Positions 51,471-63,143 of a stretch of 64,000 nucleotides of DNA are shown here, piece after piece (position 1 is the stretch's first letter; each line of letters starts with the position of its first letter). The notes beneath the pieces are model-generated. The model was not told the origin of the DNA, did not search any database, and saw nothing but the letters and a program-made list of their open reading frames with translations. The DNA is from Blastomyces gilchristii SLH14081. Its lineage: Eukaryota > Ascomycota > Eurotiomycetes > Onygenales > Ajellomycetaceae. The stretch covers positions 210,841 to 274,840 of the forward strand of contig NW_003101670.1 of assembly GCF_000003855.2 (NCBI RefSeq), given 5' to 3'. The translations under genes and the position numbers were made by a program.

Positions 51471-52350
51471 GATTATGAATAAAGATCTATAAATAGAAAG
51501 ATATTAAAAGCTCTTCATTCAATATAAGATAGTATAAACTGAAGTATATAAAGTATGATATAAAATTACTCACTTATTTACACTCAGTGAAGTATTTATA
51601 ATATTTATCTTATATATTCACTTTCTCAAAGTTGTATAAGATTTATTTGAAAAACTCATTTTATATTCATGAGAATAAATATTATTTTAAGTCTGTGAGA
51701 TTTATTTTTTTATCAGTTATTTATAATAACTTTACTTTTTTATATAGAAATACAGTAAATTTTAAAACTTATTAAAATTCTGTTAACTATCTATCTATAA
51801 GTTTATATTTAATCTGATAATATAATTATATCTAACTTAGTTAGCTAATTACAGTATTATTTTTTCAGTTACTATTAAAGCTTAATAACTCTAACAGATC
51901 TCTTAGCTTAATATATTTTATACTCAGATTCTCATTCTGCACAGCAGTCTCTGATAATATATATACTTCTGAAGAGATTGTAAATAATTGTAATAAGATT
52001 TTCAGATTCAGTATAGTTATCTATCTATATAAATATTTAATCTTCTGCTACAGATTTAAGACCTGATTTTCTCTATTCTTATTAATAATAATAATTGTAT
52101 CAGCAAAGCTCTTCATAGTGAATACTTAATTTATAATAAATATTAATTATTATTTAGTTTCTATCTCAGTCTATTACTGTATATACAAGATCTCAATTTC
52201 ATTTAGAATTCTTATATATATACAGAGCTTCAATTTCAGTTTAATAATTTCAGTTACTTTTCTTACTATTTTAAGTAAACTCTCTGAGAGATTCTGTATA
52301 TCTTTCAGTTCAGATAGTAGAGAAGAGTATTATTTATATTAACTAGAAGA
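51471..52350 (-). pseudogene. gag N-terminal remnant of G2 copy b
   Basis: Aligned with 32418-33305 of copy a but more AT-rich. Decayed coiled-coil-like gag read on the minus strand, separated from its C-terminal part by G3. Confidence 0.6.
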
Positions 52351-52758
52351 GATATTTATTTCAGTGATTTCTTATTAATTATATAATGTCTATTATTATA
52401 TCACTATCTTATTATATAATTTCTGTTATTATTATACAACTCTGATGATAATCACTCTCTCTTCTTTTTATTCTTCTTTTAAGTAGAAAGTGAACTTCTT
52501 TGAATCTAATTCACTGCTTTTATTTTCTTTCTCACATCTTATCTGTTTGTGTATCATACTTTGTCTGAATGTGAAGTTTTTTCTTAATAAGTGAAGCAGT
52601 ATTAATTGAATACTCTTTCACTCATCACTTATTATATACTATCTTTTAAGACATTCTAGAATCACTCTGACATGATAACTATAAATTACTTTATAGATGG
52701 AATTATCATGTTCTGAAGAAGCCTGCAGTTCACACCAGTTTTTAGACATGCTATCAGA

Positions 52759-52925
52759 TATCATTCAAAGGTTTCTTGAGCCAGTGTATGATTACAGGTG
52801 TACACCAGCTTCTTATATATTGTACACTAAATTAATTGGTGGCCGCTATGGCCCCTTTACATTCATAAGCAAGTTCGGAAGCGGCCGTGTTATTATCCGA
52901 TGGTCGTACGTTCTTCTGAACCACA
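52759..52925 (-). repeat. G2 copy b 5' LTR, border of the repeat island
   Basis: TATCATTCAAAGG...CTGAACCACA. It retains GGCCGC, TTCGGAAGCGGCCG and CGTACG motifs lost in 36768-36934. Normal-composition DNA begins one base after its end. Confidence 0.9.
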
Positions 52926-54289
52926 GTGCAGATATTGTTTTTTAAAAAAATTAGTTACTATGAAGTAATCAAATTAATGATTTACAGGGGAGGATGATGA
53001 TGATGATGATGAAAATATTCAATTCTACTATATTGCAGTCCACCAGTAGAATCACTGTTTCCTAATGCAGACTAGCTCTGCAATAATTAGCACACCAAGG
53101 CTCGTGTGCTACAAAAACATTTTACCAAGGGTTTCAAGTGACCACCATGGAACCGCGTGAGCTTTTTGTGTTTCAACTCGTATAACTACCGCGACCACGA
53201 CGCTCCTGTAGATAGCTCTTGGAGATAATCTTCCTATCTGCTGGCGTGCTCAATGCAATGTGTGCTGGGCAGAATGGAATAATTTCAAAGCCATTAATCA
53301 ATCAGGCCCTCGCCCAGCCGCTACTAGAACTATACTATACCAAGCCAAGGGAGCCGCAACCGTCAACGTTTACCATCAAGATAACCTCTGCAAACACGAC
53401 GACAAATCGCAGATCGGCACACGACCCAACATACCAATAATACCACGTTACAGCTTTAAATTACAGCCAATGGTGGATGGCCACATGCAAGCCGAAGCTT
53501 CCCGGTACAGCGTGACCAGGCACGTCATATTGGAGGTGGGTATATTAATAACTTGGCTGTGGCAGAAACAAACGCTTAAGCTAAGACAACGCTCAAACCT
53601 CCTGCAATCGTCATCCCCATCTTTCATTCTCCTGAACAACTCCTAAACAGAGTCTCAATCCCGATTTTCCCTTTTTAAATTTCTACATGCCTTCCAACTA
53701 TCAAGAAGAGGGAAATATATCTCATTTTGTGAAACCAATATTCCTGTTCTGGGACGTTTGGATCTGATTCGTTGCTCATTCTCTTGCACCTCGACCGTTT
53801 AAGCTCTCTCTACTATCCGACTCCTAGATACTTGTTCCTCTAGGAGGCCAATCCCTTGCTTAGCTTATACTTATGCTGATAAAGAAAGGAATCCAGCCAA
53901 TAGACTAATAAAGGTAAGCAATGCGTACACAGCACCGTTTGCTAGGAAACAGAGATCCTCGTATCAGCTACCCTAAAGACAACGAGACAAGGAAATAAAC
54001 TGAAAATGGCGTCGCGGGAAGAAGAACGGAATCAGCGGGAGAAAAACTTTCTTTTTTAAAGGAATTAGGCAAATCAAATAAATACTAAAAGAGAAAAGCT
54101 TCAGTTTGGGGTAGAGAAAACATCGAGTTCCTCATTTGTTTTGTTTCCCCTATCGAGGAGATCCGGATTTGCTATGGTGCCTTGACTGTTCGCCCAAACA
54201 CAGCAGAGAAACTAATTAAAACCTAATCACAATCAGCAGTTCCGTTCCTTTCCATTCCATTTGACTGTTCACAATTCCCAACCGAAGCG
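52926..54289. other. Intergenic region and presumed AIM21 promoter/5' UTR
   Basis: About 1.36 kb of normal-composition DNA between the island and AIM21. It holds a GAT microsatellite (about 52992-53011). A 128-codon plus-strand frame at 53260-53646 shows no family features and is overlapped by equally long chance frames, so I do not call it a gene. Pyrimidine-rich tracts at 53750-53860 could be promoter sequence. GTAAGC at 53912 could be a 5' UTR intron donor, but this is unsupported. Confidence 0.5.
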
Positions 54290-57200
54290 ATGTCTACGAA
54301 GCCATTTCCTGTAGTTCCTCCCCGGCCGTCGCGGGCTCCCAATCCTCGATCACCTCCAAACCCCGAGATGCCAAAAGTGCCTGCTCGCCCGAACAATCGC
54401 CGCATTGACCGCTCTGCCTCTCCCAATTGCGATAGCTACGCCCCGTCACCATTAAACGAGTTGCCAGCTGGGTCGGGTACGAGACGCCGACACTCAAACG
54501 ATGCCTCTAATACTCCCGCTCGCCCGCCTAGTGTTACCCTACCCTCGGTTGGCCAGGAAGGGATGGAGTATGAAGGTCTAGAATACCAGAATTCAAGCGC
54601 GGATAACAGGGAGAAAAGTCACGACCCTCCTATGGAAACACGGAATGTGAATCGCGACCTACATCTTCACGCTCCAAAGCCATCGTTACCAAGTTCCAGC
54701 GCTGAAGCGCAGGTGCGGGCCGTTACCCGAACAGATTCGCAACAGGCTGCCGCTGCAGGCATTGGGAATGTTGTATCCTCTCCTGACTACGGTGGTGCGG
54801 AGCGCTCGAGGCCCAGCCATATGGAAACCGACGGGTCTCGGCAGGGATCTTCTACTTCTTCAACAAATCGTCGGACATCCATACAGTATGGAGAGGAAGG
54901 AGGCATTCCTGAAATTGGCCAGCGCGTGCCTATGGATCCTAATGCAGGCGACGTGCAAGCGCCGTCGCCATCTCAATTTGGTGAACTTGGCAATGAAGGT
55001 GGACAACAGCGGCATGGGCGCAACCATCAGCGTACTAAAAGTGGTCGGGAAGCTTCCCTTCCACCGGGTAGCTATGGGCTTCGCGGCCACGGAGTACAAC
55101 CAAGCGACAGGTTTGAGAAGGCGTGGTTTGACAAGCACCCTGATGAACTGGCACGCGAGGAGCAGTCCCAGTATGGACCGGGCCTGGGCCATGAGCGACC
55201 GGAATGCGCCTTAAGCAGCGATGATTTAAATAAAATCGTGAGGAGATCTGCAAGTACAGGGGTTGGTTTGGGTGAGATCATGCTTAAATTACAAGAACTA
55301 TACGCACTTTTTCTGCTGGGAATGATTCTAATTCTTTACAGCAACTCATGCGAACGTTGTAGGCACACCGCAAGAAGAGCTGGCATACGTTGCGACTGAC
55401 GAACTTGCTTCTCGGCTTGCATCTGCAGCTCCTGAGTCTCGCTTGTCTAAAGGTGAGTATCTCCAGTCGCAGGGCCTAGTAGAAGCCCCCATAAAGGAAT
55501 CTGTTGTTGCTGGCGCAGCAGATACTGAACATAGTGTTTCGGAAACAGACACTCATGAGAAGGAGGAGGTAATCCATATTGATGAGCCGCTTCATAGCCA
55601 ACACCACCCCGATGGCTTTGCCCCCGCACCAGAGGATCACAAACCACATGGCGCCCAGCCATTGGAGGAGCCTGGTTGGGCTGATGAAAACCCAAATGAA
55701 GCACCCGTCCTCGCAGCGGATGAAATTGAACCACGTGCAGAGCATTTACAACCTGCGATCTCGCCCGCTTTCGAGCTCGGCTCTCCCGGTGTGAACGCCC
55801 ACAGTCGATCAAATAGCCGTACAGAAATCGCGCAAGTAGCCAGACCTCCAGTACTCAAGGTACTGTTCAACATTGACGAGCTTGTCCCGCAGCGGGGACG
55901 TGAGGAAATCCATACGAACTCGAAGACGTTAAAGAGTACGAACACTGTTCCAGACGATGACGAAGAGACGAAATAGTTACACCTGCAGAGCGATTTAAAC
56001 GTCGTTCTGAGCAACATCGATTTCCTAGCAAGGATATTTGGGAAGATGCTCCGGACAGTTTACAACTGGAGGCTACAGTCACAACGCCCGATGTCCCAAG
56101 TAAGTCTAGCGATAACGAGAAGTCCCCGTTAGAGCCTTCAGAGGAGGAAGCTTTGCAGAACAAGCGAACAACGTCTTCAAAGCCCAGTTCCCCGTTAAAG
56201 GAGCTTCAGAGTCATCTTGAGGATGAAAAGCCGCCTAGGGCGGAATCCAGACAGCGGTTCCCGAGTAAAGATGTTTGGGAGGATGTTCCTGACAGTCAGC
56301 GGCTTGTAACTACTGTTCAGACGCCTCAGGAGGGAGAGAAGTCGACTTCCCCTGAAAGCCCAACGAAACCTGCACCCACCATTCCTGCGCGACCTTCAAA
56401 ATCGATAAGCCCCGTAGAGGGAAAAGCCCCAAGCCCAGCTGAGTCTAGAAAACCGCCTACAATCCCTAGCCGTCCAAAACCTAAGCCCCCTGCACGACCA
56501 GCAAAACCGTCATCACACAATTCTGACGAGAGCATAACAACAACCGTATCTGCTGGCTCTCCTGATGCTCTGGCAGCACCGCCATTCGTAAAGCCAAAAC
56601 CTCCTATTCCCACTCGACCTGGTGGGTCCAAAATCGCTGCTCTGAAGGCCGGATTTCTTTCACAATTGGAGGGTCATCTGAAGTTGGGACCGCAAGGCCC
56701 TAAACCTCAAGAAAAGAAGCCCGAGCCCGAAGAAACTGTTGAAAAGGTGCCTTTGAGCGATGCTAGAAAGGGTCGAGCGAGGGGTCCAGCGAGAAGAAAA
56801 CCCGCTGTTCCAGTTGCAGTAACCCCTGCAGAACCCGTCAGAAAGCCAGCTCCAGCTCCCCCCAAGATCAAAGTCGTGAATGCATGGAATGTATGGCGGA
56901 TCGGGGGAGATGGGGTTCTCGTTGTAGGCGACACCTCCCCCGCCAAGGCTAGATCTGCATCACCACCAGATTTACCTACTACCACAATTCCCGAGTCACA
57001 ACCTAGCGCGCTTTCGGAACAGGCGGGTTCCCCCTCTTCTACTACTGCCACTACTGCCACTCCCACTGTACCCCAAGCTCCCGATACGAACATAGATATA
57101 GATGCGGGCTCTTCCCCCGAGACGACATCGAAACCCGCGCCGACGAAAGAATCCGATGAACCTGCTCCCGTTGCCCGCGACTCGACAGCGACGAGCTCGT

Positions 57201-57508
57201 CGTCACCATCACGAAATCCAGAACCCACCCCATCCACGTCAAGCCACGATGATGGTGATGGTGATGGTGATGGTGATGGTGACGGTGACGGTAATGGTTT
57301 AGAGGCAGAACCACCGCAACAAGAACCACTGGTCGAAGCTGAGGTAGAACCTGGCGATGAGACCCCCCTTGTGGCTGAGCCTGGTCAGGAAAAGTCCGGT
57401 TCGCCGGCACTAGATGATGCAGATGTTGTTGAGCAAACTTCCGCACCGACTGAACCGCTAGAGAAAAGTGCTTCGGGAACTTCAGACTCTGCTGGTACTA
57501 GTTCGTAG
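54290..57508 (+). CDS. AIM21: Aim21-like actin-patch protein (frame broken in this sequence)
   Basis: Altered inheritance of mitochondria protein 21 family. In yeast, Aim21 with Tda2 binds capping protein and tunes actin assembly at endocytic sites. Evidence: N-terminal proline-rich PVVPPRPSRAP and KVPARPNNRRIDRS; FEKAWFDKHPDELAREEQ and ALSSDDLNKIVRRSA at the end of exon 1; VGTPQEELAYVATDELASRL in exon 2; LEDVKEYE near 55919; SKDIWEDAPDS and SKDVWEDVPDS (an internal duplication); RP-rich SH3-ligand-like repeats at 56370-56620; and the family signature DARKGRARGPARRK near 56757. Exon 1 ends at 55271. A phase-1 intron is at 55272-55341 (GTGAGA...TTACAG). The reading frame then breaks at 55906-55973: four apparent single-base losses in short homopolymers, net minus 4, separate the 55342-55905 part from the 55976-57508 part. 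With them the model is about 1050 codons. A Gly-Asp run (57247-57297) is encoded by a hexanucleotide repeat. Confidence 0.82.
55272..55341 (+). other. AIM21 intron 1
   Basis: 70 nt, G|GTGAGA donor and CTTTACAG acceptor, phase 1. Removing it joins GVGL to ATHANVVGTPQEE, restoring the family motif. An alternative acceptor at 55361-55362 is in the same phase but would delete ATHANVV. Confidence 0.8.
57247..57297 (+). repeat. GATGGT hexanucleotide repeat in AIM21
   Basis: About eight near-perfect copies of GATGGT/GACGGT encoding alternating Asp-Gly. It is in frame, so copy-number change would alter length without a frameshift. Confidence 0.9.
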
Positions 57509-59535
57509 TAAAGGTAGGTGGGTTGGTTGGATTGGTGTGGATTGGGAGATGGGATGAGTGTTTTCATTTATGAACAGATCATTTTCCCTTTTCTCGTTAT
57601 TTTCTCCACCCCCTTTTCTCCCCCAACTTGTCTTGTCTCCTCGCTTATTGACAGCTGACTCGAATGCACATAACACTTCTCTTCTAAAGCAAGGAAAAAT
57701 AACTGGAAATAAATGTTGGGAAATCTCCTGATTCTCTAGAAACCATGTCATTTTGCACACAATTTACTTTTTGCTCAATAATTAATTGTATTCATTAACT
57801 TACGTTTTTTCTCTTACATCCAAACCATTTATTTATCTTTCTTGACCCGCTTCTAGTTTCCAGTCTTCCTCTCTCCCTTACTTCCCTCCTGCTTCCCTTA
57901 ACTTACAACACGTTAATATGTTAAAAATAGCCCACCACTTGGATAAAATAAAATAATAAAACGGGGGCAAACTTGGTTGGAAACAAGTTACCTTAGCCAC
58001 CAATTTCTTTTTGAAGATAGTAAAATAAACTCCTTTCCTCCCACCATCACTATTTTACGCTGTCAGAAAGCCTATACATATATCTCCGTTTGGATTTACG
58101 ATAGGTAGTTAAGTCGAAGCAGTTGTATAGTGAACTTTAGGCATCCGTGTCCTCTGTCTCTCTTGTCTCTCTCTCGCCCCTTTTCCTTTTTCCCTCCATT
58201 CCCACCGCAACTCTTAAGCGATGCACAGCTCCGGTCCTTTCATAAGAAATGTGCTGTATGAAATCGTTTCATCGTGGTTGAATAGCTTTAAACTGGCCGT
58301 GTTTTGGATTTTGGGTTTTGATGTTTGGAAGGTTTAAGTTAGCTAGTAGTAAATAGTAAACTAGTTAACCTACTATATATTATAGTTAACTATCCTGGTA
58401 AAACCCGGACGAGATAGCTATTTCCATCCGGGTGAGAGTAGCCCGGAGAACTTATGTACATGTATGTACACACACATATGTACCGATGCAGATATATCTA
58501 ATATATCTGAGTAAAATGAATAGAAACGAGACGAAAGAAAGAAAGGTCAGTTCCGCGATTGTTATTCTCAGCTGGGGAAGAGAGAGAGGGAGAGGGGAGA
58601 GGACAAATGTGGGAGGGTTATGTATGTATGTCCGTGACGTAGAAACCCACGGGAGGGAGGGAGGGAGGGGTAGGAAGAGATAAAAACAAAACTGATTTCA
58701 AAAAAGAGAACTAGATTTGAAGCGAGTCGCAATTGAATTCCAAAAAATGTGATGCAACGCATTTATTATGAAAATCGAACACACATACACACAACCCCCA
58801 CACACAAACACACAAACACACGAACTAAACGCACGTACATGATGATCAGGAACGATAATTAATGGGTGGATGATAATGGAAACGAAACGAATCGTAATCG
58901 AAGCAATAAGAGCAAAAACAATTCTAATCAATGCATGCATACAAGCTCCAACAAACCACCCAACCAACCTGTTGAACCGCCATCCTTGGGAGAACGACCA
59001 AAAAAAGGAAAGAAGTTAATGATTTCAAAAGGGAAACGAAGCAAGCACACAAAAATTTAAAGACGCCACGCACGCCATGCCACGCCACGACCGTGCCTTG
59101 CCTTGCCTTACCTAGGAACAAAAGGAAATAAAACTGCAGGTGCAGAACAGAGGCACCCAAAAAAGAAATGCCTCCCCACCAAAAAGGAAAGGAAGAAAAG
59201 AACTAGGACGGAGGTTTCTTTTGATAAGAAAGAAATAGGTAAGGCGGCGAATTTAGGAAGAGTGAAGCGTCGCTTTCCGGCATATTCGTGATGAATCCAC
59301 CGATATGCTATCACCAACCTGATATAAAATAAGCAGGTAACAGAGAAAAGAAAAGTGTATATATATATACCTATGTCCAGATCCTGGTACTGTACAATGG
59401 CGGCGTACCCCTTCGTAGCAAGGGGGGTTAAGAGAGTGTCCATAGGAGATACAACGAGAAATAAAAAGGGGAGAGAGGGGGGGGGGGGGGGGGAAGGCAG
59501 ACAGAAGCCCATCGTTATATATATATGAATAGATA
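57509..59535. other. Intergenic region between convergent genes
   Basis: About 2 kb holding both 3' UTRs and no supported gene. Simple sequences: GGGA repeat at about 58650-58668, CA/CACAAA repeat at about 58780-58822, short TA repeats near 59359-59370 and 59515-59525, and a run of 17 G at 59477-59493. Its many short frames lack family features and overlap each other. Confidence 0.6.
59477..59493 (+). repeat. Poly-G run (17 bp)
   Basis: 17 consecutive G within a purine-rich stretch downstream of the DUF1765 stop codon. On the minus strand it is poly-C in the presumed 3' UTR. Its length is uncertain in any sequencing technology. Confidence 0.85.
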
Positions 59536-62500
59536 TCATTTCCGGAAACTCTCGACGCCCAAAATCGGGATCTCCCCCTCATCGGCGGTCGGAACACCCT
59601 CATCGCGTCGTCGTGCGAAGAAATTATCACACTCGCAAACAACCAATGCCCACTCCGCCAGCGCGCGACCGGGATATTTACTCGCTACGAGCGGGTGATA
59701 TTGGTATTGATATCCTCCGCCCGCGTCTGTGTGGGATTCGAAGGCGGTGAAAACGGTGAGGTTAGGTTTTGGAGCGGGAGAGGGTGTGAGCACGGGAGCC
59801 CCAGGGGGGGTGGCGAGGCCGATATTTGAAGGGTTGGCAAGGCTAGAAGCTGCAGTGGTTGTTGTGGTTGCGGTTGTTGTTATTGAGATGGAGTTTATCT
59901 CGGCGCCTTCGCTGTCTGAGCCGTCGTCGGAGTCGGTTCCGGAGAGGGAGTTAGAGAGGGAGCCATCGGCTGAGTCGGTTTGTTTGGTGTCATTCGTTCG
60001 AAGTGACTGGAGGAAAAGTTGGGTAGGGAGCGGGAGGGCAGGTGGGAACAGGCGTCTGTCCTTGGATGGCCATCTGACACGATCGTTCCACTGTAGTGAG
60101 AACCTGAAGGTGTATTTTGGCTGATTCTTCGACGGAAATAGTCGGGATTCGTGTTCCAATGGCCCTCCCCTGGGGTTTGAGTCGCTCGTACTGTGTTCGC
60201 TTTCGTCATGGGTACTCTTCGTTGGCGTTACCTCCCCTGGTTTCAAGTTGGAGGAGCTCGTGAATATGGTTTTTAGTGACCTCCATCGCTTTTTACTAGA
60301 CGATGAGGGAGACTCGGAACGGGAATGATTGGGCTCGATGTCTGGTAGCGATCCGTGGCTTTTGTACGCTGATGGCTGACTGGAAGAAGTTGATGGTGGG
60401 ATAATGTTGTCCAAGCAGACAAATAAGGAGGAGGCGGGCTGGTAGTCATTCCTGATGATAAGGATTCGGCGCCCAGGCGCTGGACTACAAGGTGCAGTCG
60501 ACAACAGCGGGGTCAATTCTCTCTCAGCCTTTGACTGGCGAAAAAGGAAGTAGCTCCAGATTCCAGAAAGCCTGTCCAATAGAAGATTGTATATACGCCT
60601 GGAGGGTGCAAGTTATATTAGTCACTGGCCCATTAATTTGGGAATTTTCAATTGTTGGTACTCACAAATCCAGCGCAGAGGGCTTTCCTTCACATCGGGC
60701 CAGCCGCCAGCATAACAGCCTGTGGAAATACGCGCGAACCATTGGGCTCCAATGATTGAAGTACCTATAGAAATAGGTTTCGTTCAAAAGTATTCCCACG
60801 CACAACGCTTCTCTGAGCTCATCCACCCGGTTTATCTCGTCCCAGGCAGCGTAAATGAAAGAGAAAACCCTCACTTCTGTGAGGGAGTTATTACTTTTCA
60901 TCATTTGCTTGCAGACATCTAGCCAAAAGTTCCAGTCTAGTAAGTCCGGTTGCTGTGTTGATTCACAATAAGGCGGAATTACCGAAACGAGCTCCTCTAC
61001 GAAGTCGAACAATACAAAGCATCCGTTATGATCGAAGAGAGAAATTTTCTTCGTCGCGACCTTCAGGATTGCGCAAAAATTTTCCACAAACATTTGCTTT
61101 ATAGACAGGTCAAGGGACCGATCTGTGACGATGTCCTTTAGCAATAGAATGAGACGATTTTCGGACATGACGCGCAGCGAATTCGCCGTTCCCAAGGGTA
61201 TGGCGGAAGCAGAAGCATCCGTACCATCGATGAAATCTTCGAATGTCGTTGATGTTGGTGCATGAATATTATCCACCACTGAAGCAGTTGACTGTTTGTT
61301 GACAGTATGTTCCAAAACAGTCATTATCTGCGCATGAACCGAAAGAAGTCCTGGAACAAAGACATATTTCGATCTTTCGCATCCAAGGGGTAAAATTCCC
61401 GCAACCAATATGTGGAAATGCTTGGCAAAAACGAAGAAAAGATCGGTATCTCTCCCTGACCAACGTGAAACCCATGGCCCTGACCAATTAACGTTGGTCG
61501 CACCTAAGGGAGGTTGCGTTTTCTGTCGAAGACAGCGGACAAGACTGGAATGAGACCTGAAACATAAAGATCGCAGAGCCACAGGGAAGTACGATGAGAT
61601 GTAGTCAGAAGCTTCAAGGTTGGCTTTAGCGCTCCAGTCCACGTTGAATCCAATCAAAACCCTTCGGAGAGTATCGGGGGTGGTGTTCCACAGTCGCACG
61701 AGAATGTCCGCAACACCAGGGCAAAAGAAGAATGCATAAGCGCATGTCTTACCAGCAAACGTTACAAGACTAGCTGGAGTTTGCCTCATTGACAATTTAT
61801 CAATACAATAGCCGATTTGTGATAGGAGATTTTGAGCGAAGATATTCCGGATGTTGTGGTGTATTGATTCGATGAGAAAATCCGTCCCGGTTGATTCAAG
61901 GGATGTGTTGGACCTGGAAATTGGGGCTGGAACGTGGGGTGCAGTAGGCGTAGAAGGTGACGGCGAATCATGCAAGGTTGGAATACGCCATTCCGGTCTT
62001 GTCATAATTCCAACAATGGCTTCCAGAAAAACAGGTCTATCCACTCCACTCAAAGATTGGCTATTTCTCCCATTGAGAATCTCGAGAAGTCCCGTCCACC
62101 ATTTATTTAAGATATTTATCCGCCTATCAAGGTCTTCAGGCCGGAGAAACTGGGTGGATGGATGTTTGGCGTAGGATGAAAGAAATGGAAGTAGGGATGA
62201 CCGAAGGACGTTGGCCTTGAGAGAACTATTTTTTGAACAAAATCTTTGGTCTTGTTAGCTGACATTATTTTTGGAGTTCGCGTTCGCCCATATTGACTTA
62301 CTTTTGGTAGTCTGCATCGAGGCCTCTAAAGACAGACCAAAGCTCGTCCTTTTTCCGAGGCGGATCTACTTTGAGTTGGGGCAATTGCCCAGAACGCTTC
62401 TGGGTAACGGGCGGAATATCGTCATTCGATCCGGATGGAGAGGCTGAGAGTCGGTCTAATGAAACTCTCGCACGTAGTGAGGGAAAGGAAGGGCGTTTTT

Positions 62501-63143
62501 GAGAGTTAGAAGGATCCTCAAGTTTTGGTTTGGCTCCAGAGATGATCGATTTCCGACTACCTTTAACCAGAATGCTACTTCGTTGAGACTTTTCAGGAAG
62601 CTGTGCATATGGGCCCTGTGGTTTGGTGTGTGAATCTTTTTCTACAGTGCCATTTCCAATTGAATTGACAGAAGCTACACCATTGGACTTTGTAATCTTC
62701 GGCCTTATTTCCCTGGGGGCTGAAGGGGACGGAGACCTTGATGATATCCACGGCTTGCGAGCTAAGGTCGCAATTGTGCTTGACACTGAGCGTGATTTGG
62801 AGGCCCGTTCCATGGACAAGGTCTTGTCAGTGTCCCTCTGAGTTGACGATTTCGTTGGGCCTTGCACGTTTCCGTCAGAACTCGAATTGGCAAACTCCTT
62901 TACCTTTGATCTGTCATTTTTTAGGCGGATAGAGGCCTGGCGTAGAACTTTCTTTCCAGTCATAAAGCTATCTTGGTCCAGTCTAACTGGATTTTCCGAC
63001 AACTGCGGTAGATTCGTTTCTGAAAACGTCCTCTTTACATCAGATTGGCTCACATTGGAACCCAGTGCAGGCAGATGGTTATAGCTGGCGGAACGAGGGA
63101 AAGGAGAAGCAGCGTCATGTTGAACCTCCGAGGCCGAAGGCAT
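59536..63143 (-). CDS. DUF1765 domain protein, three exons
   Basis: Conserved fungal protein of unknown function. The exons join cleanly: exon 1 63143-62302; intron 62301-62244 (GTAAGT, branch CTAAC, acceptor CAAAG); exon 2 62243-60666; intron 60665-60599 (GTGAGT, branch-like TGACTAAT, acceptor CTCCAG); exon 3 60598-59536. Total 3483 nt, 1160 residues plus stop, no frame break. The start MPSASEV is chosen over a frame extension upstream because it is the first ATG followed by family-like sequence (PRSASYNHLPAL). Residues 1-280 are Ser-rich and look disordered. Exon 2 holds the conserved helical part (SSLKANVLRSSLLPFL, NKWWTGLLEILNGRN), and the DUF1765 signature NHWSPMVRAYFHRLLCWRL is near residue 790. 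The C-terminus (APCSPAPGRRILIIRNDYQP, then ECDNFFARRRDEGVPT, then ILGVESFRK) is also typical. No signal peptide or membrane segment is obvious. Confidence 0.85.
60599..60665 (-). other. DUF1765 gene intron 2
   Basis: 67 nt, phase 2, donor GTGAGT, branch-like GTGACTAAT, acceptor CCTCCAG. It joins SALD to LRIYNLLLDRLSGIW in frame. Confidence 0.85.
62244..62301 (-). other. DUF1765 gene intron 1
   Basis: 58 nt, phase 2, with donor GTAAGT, branch site GCTAAC 12 nt before the acceptor, and acceptor AAAG. A closer AG (AACAAG, ending at 62251) would put the next exon out of frame and is rejected. Confidence 0.85.

Larger units (their letters stand above)
36768..52925 (-). mobile_element. Ty3/gypsy retrotransposon, G2 copy b (interrupted by G3)
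   Basis: Minus-strand element with 167-bp LTRs at 36768-36934 (3') and 52759-52925 (5') and flanks GTAC (36764-36767) and GTGC (52926-52929), a 4-bp TSD with one transition. Internal parts 36935-43665 and 51466-52758 align with G2 copy a. G3 is inserted at 43666-51465 and a 100-N gap lies at 37455-37554. It is more decayed than copy a. Its 5' LTR forms the border with the gene compartment. Confidence 0.87.

Noticed and set aside
53260..53646. 128-codon frame upstream of AIM21
   Set aside because: No recognisable domain. It overlaps equally open frames on both strands and has no matching splice or promoter pattern. Likely chance.
55453..55518. Possible second AIM21 intron (GTGAGT donor, GCGCAG acceptor)
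   Set aside because: The 66-nt segment is in frame and open, no branch site is visible, and LVEAPIKES resembles family sequence at this place. Retained as coding, although the donor is strong.
59108..59642. 129- and 143-codon minus-strand frames downstream of the DUF1765 stop
   Set aside because: They run through the poly-G tract and the 3' UTR, are not linked by splice sites to exon 3, and have no family features.
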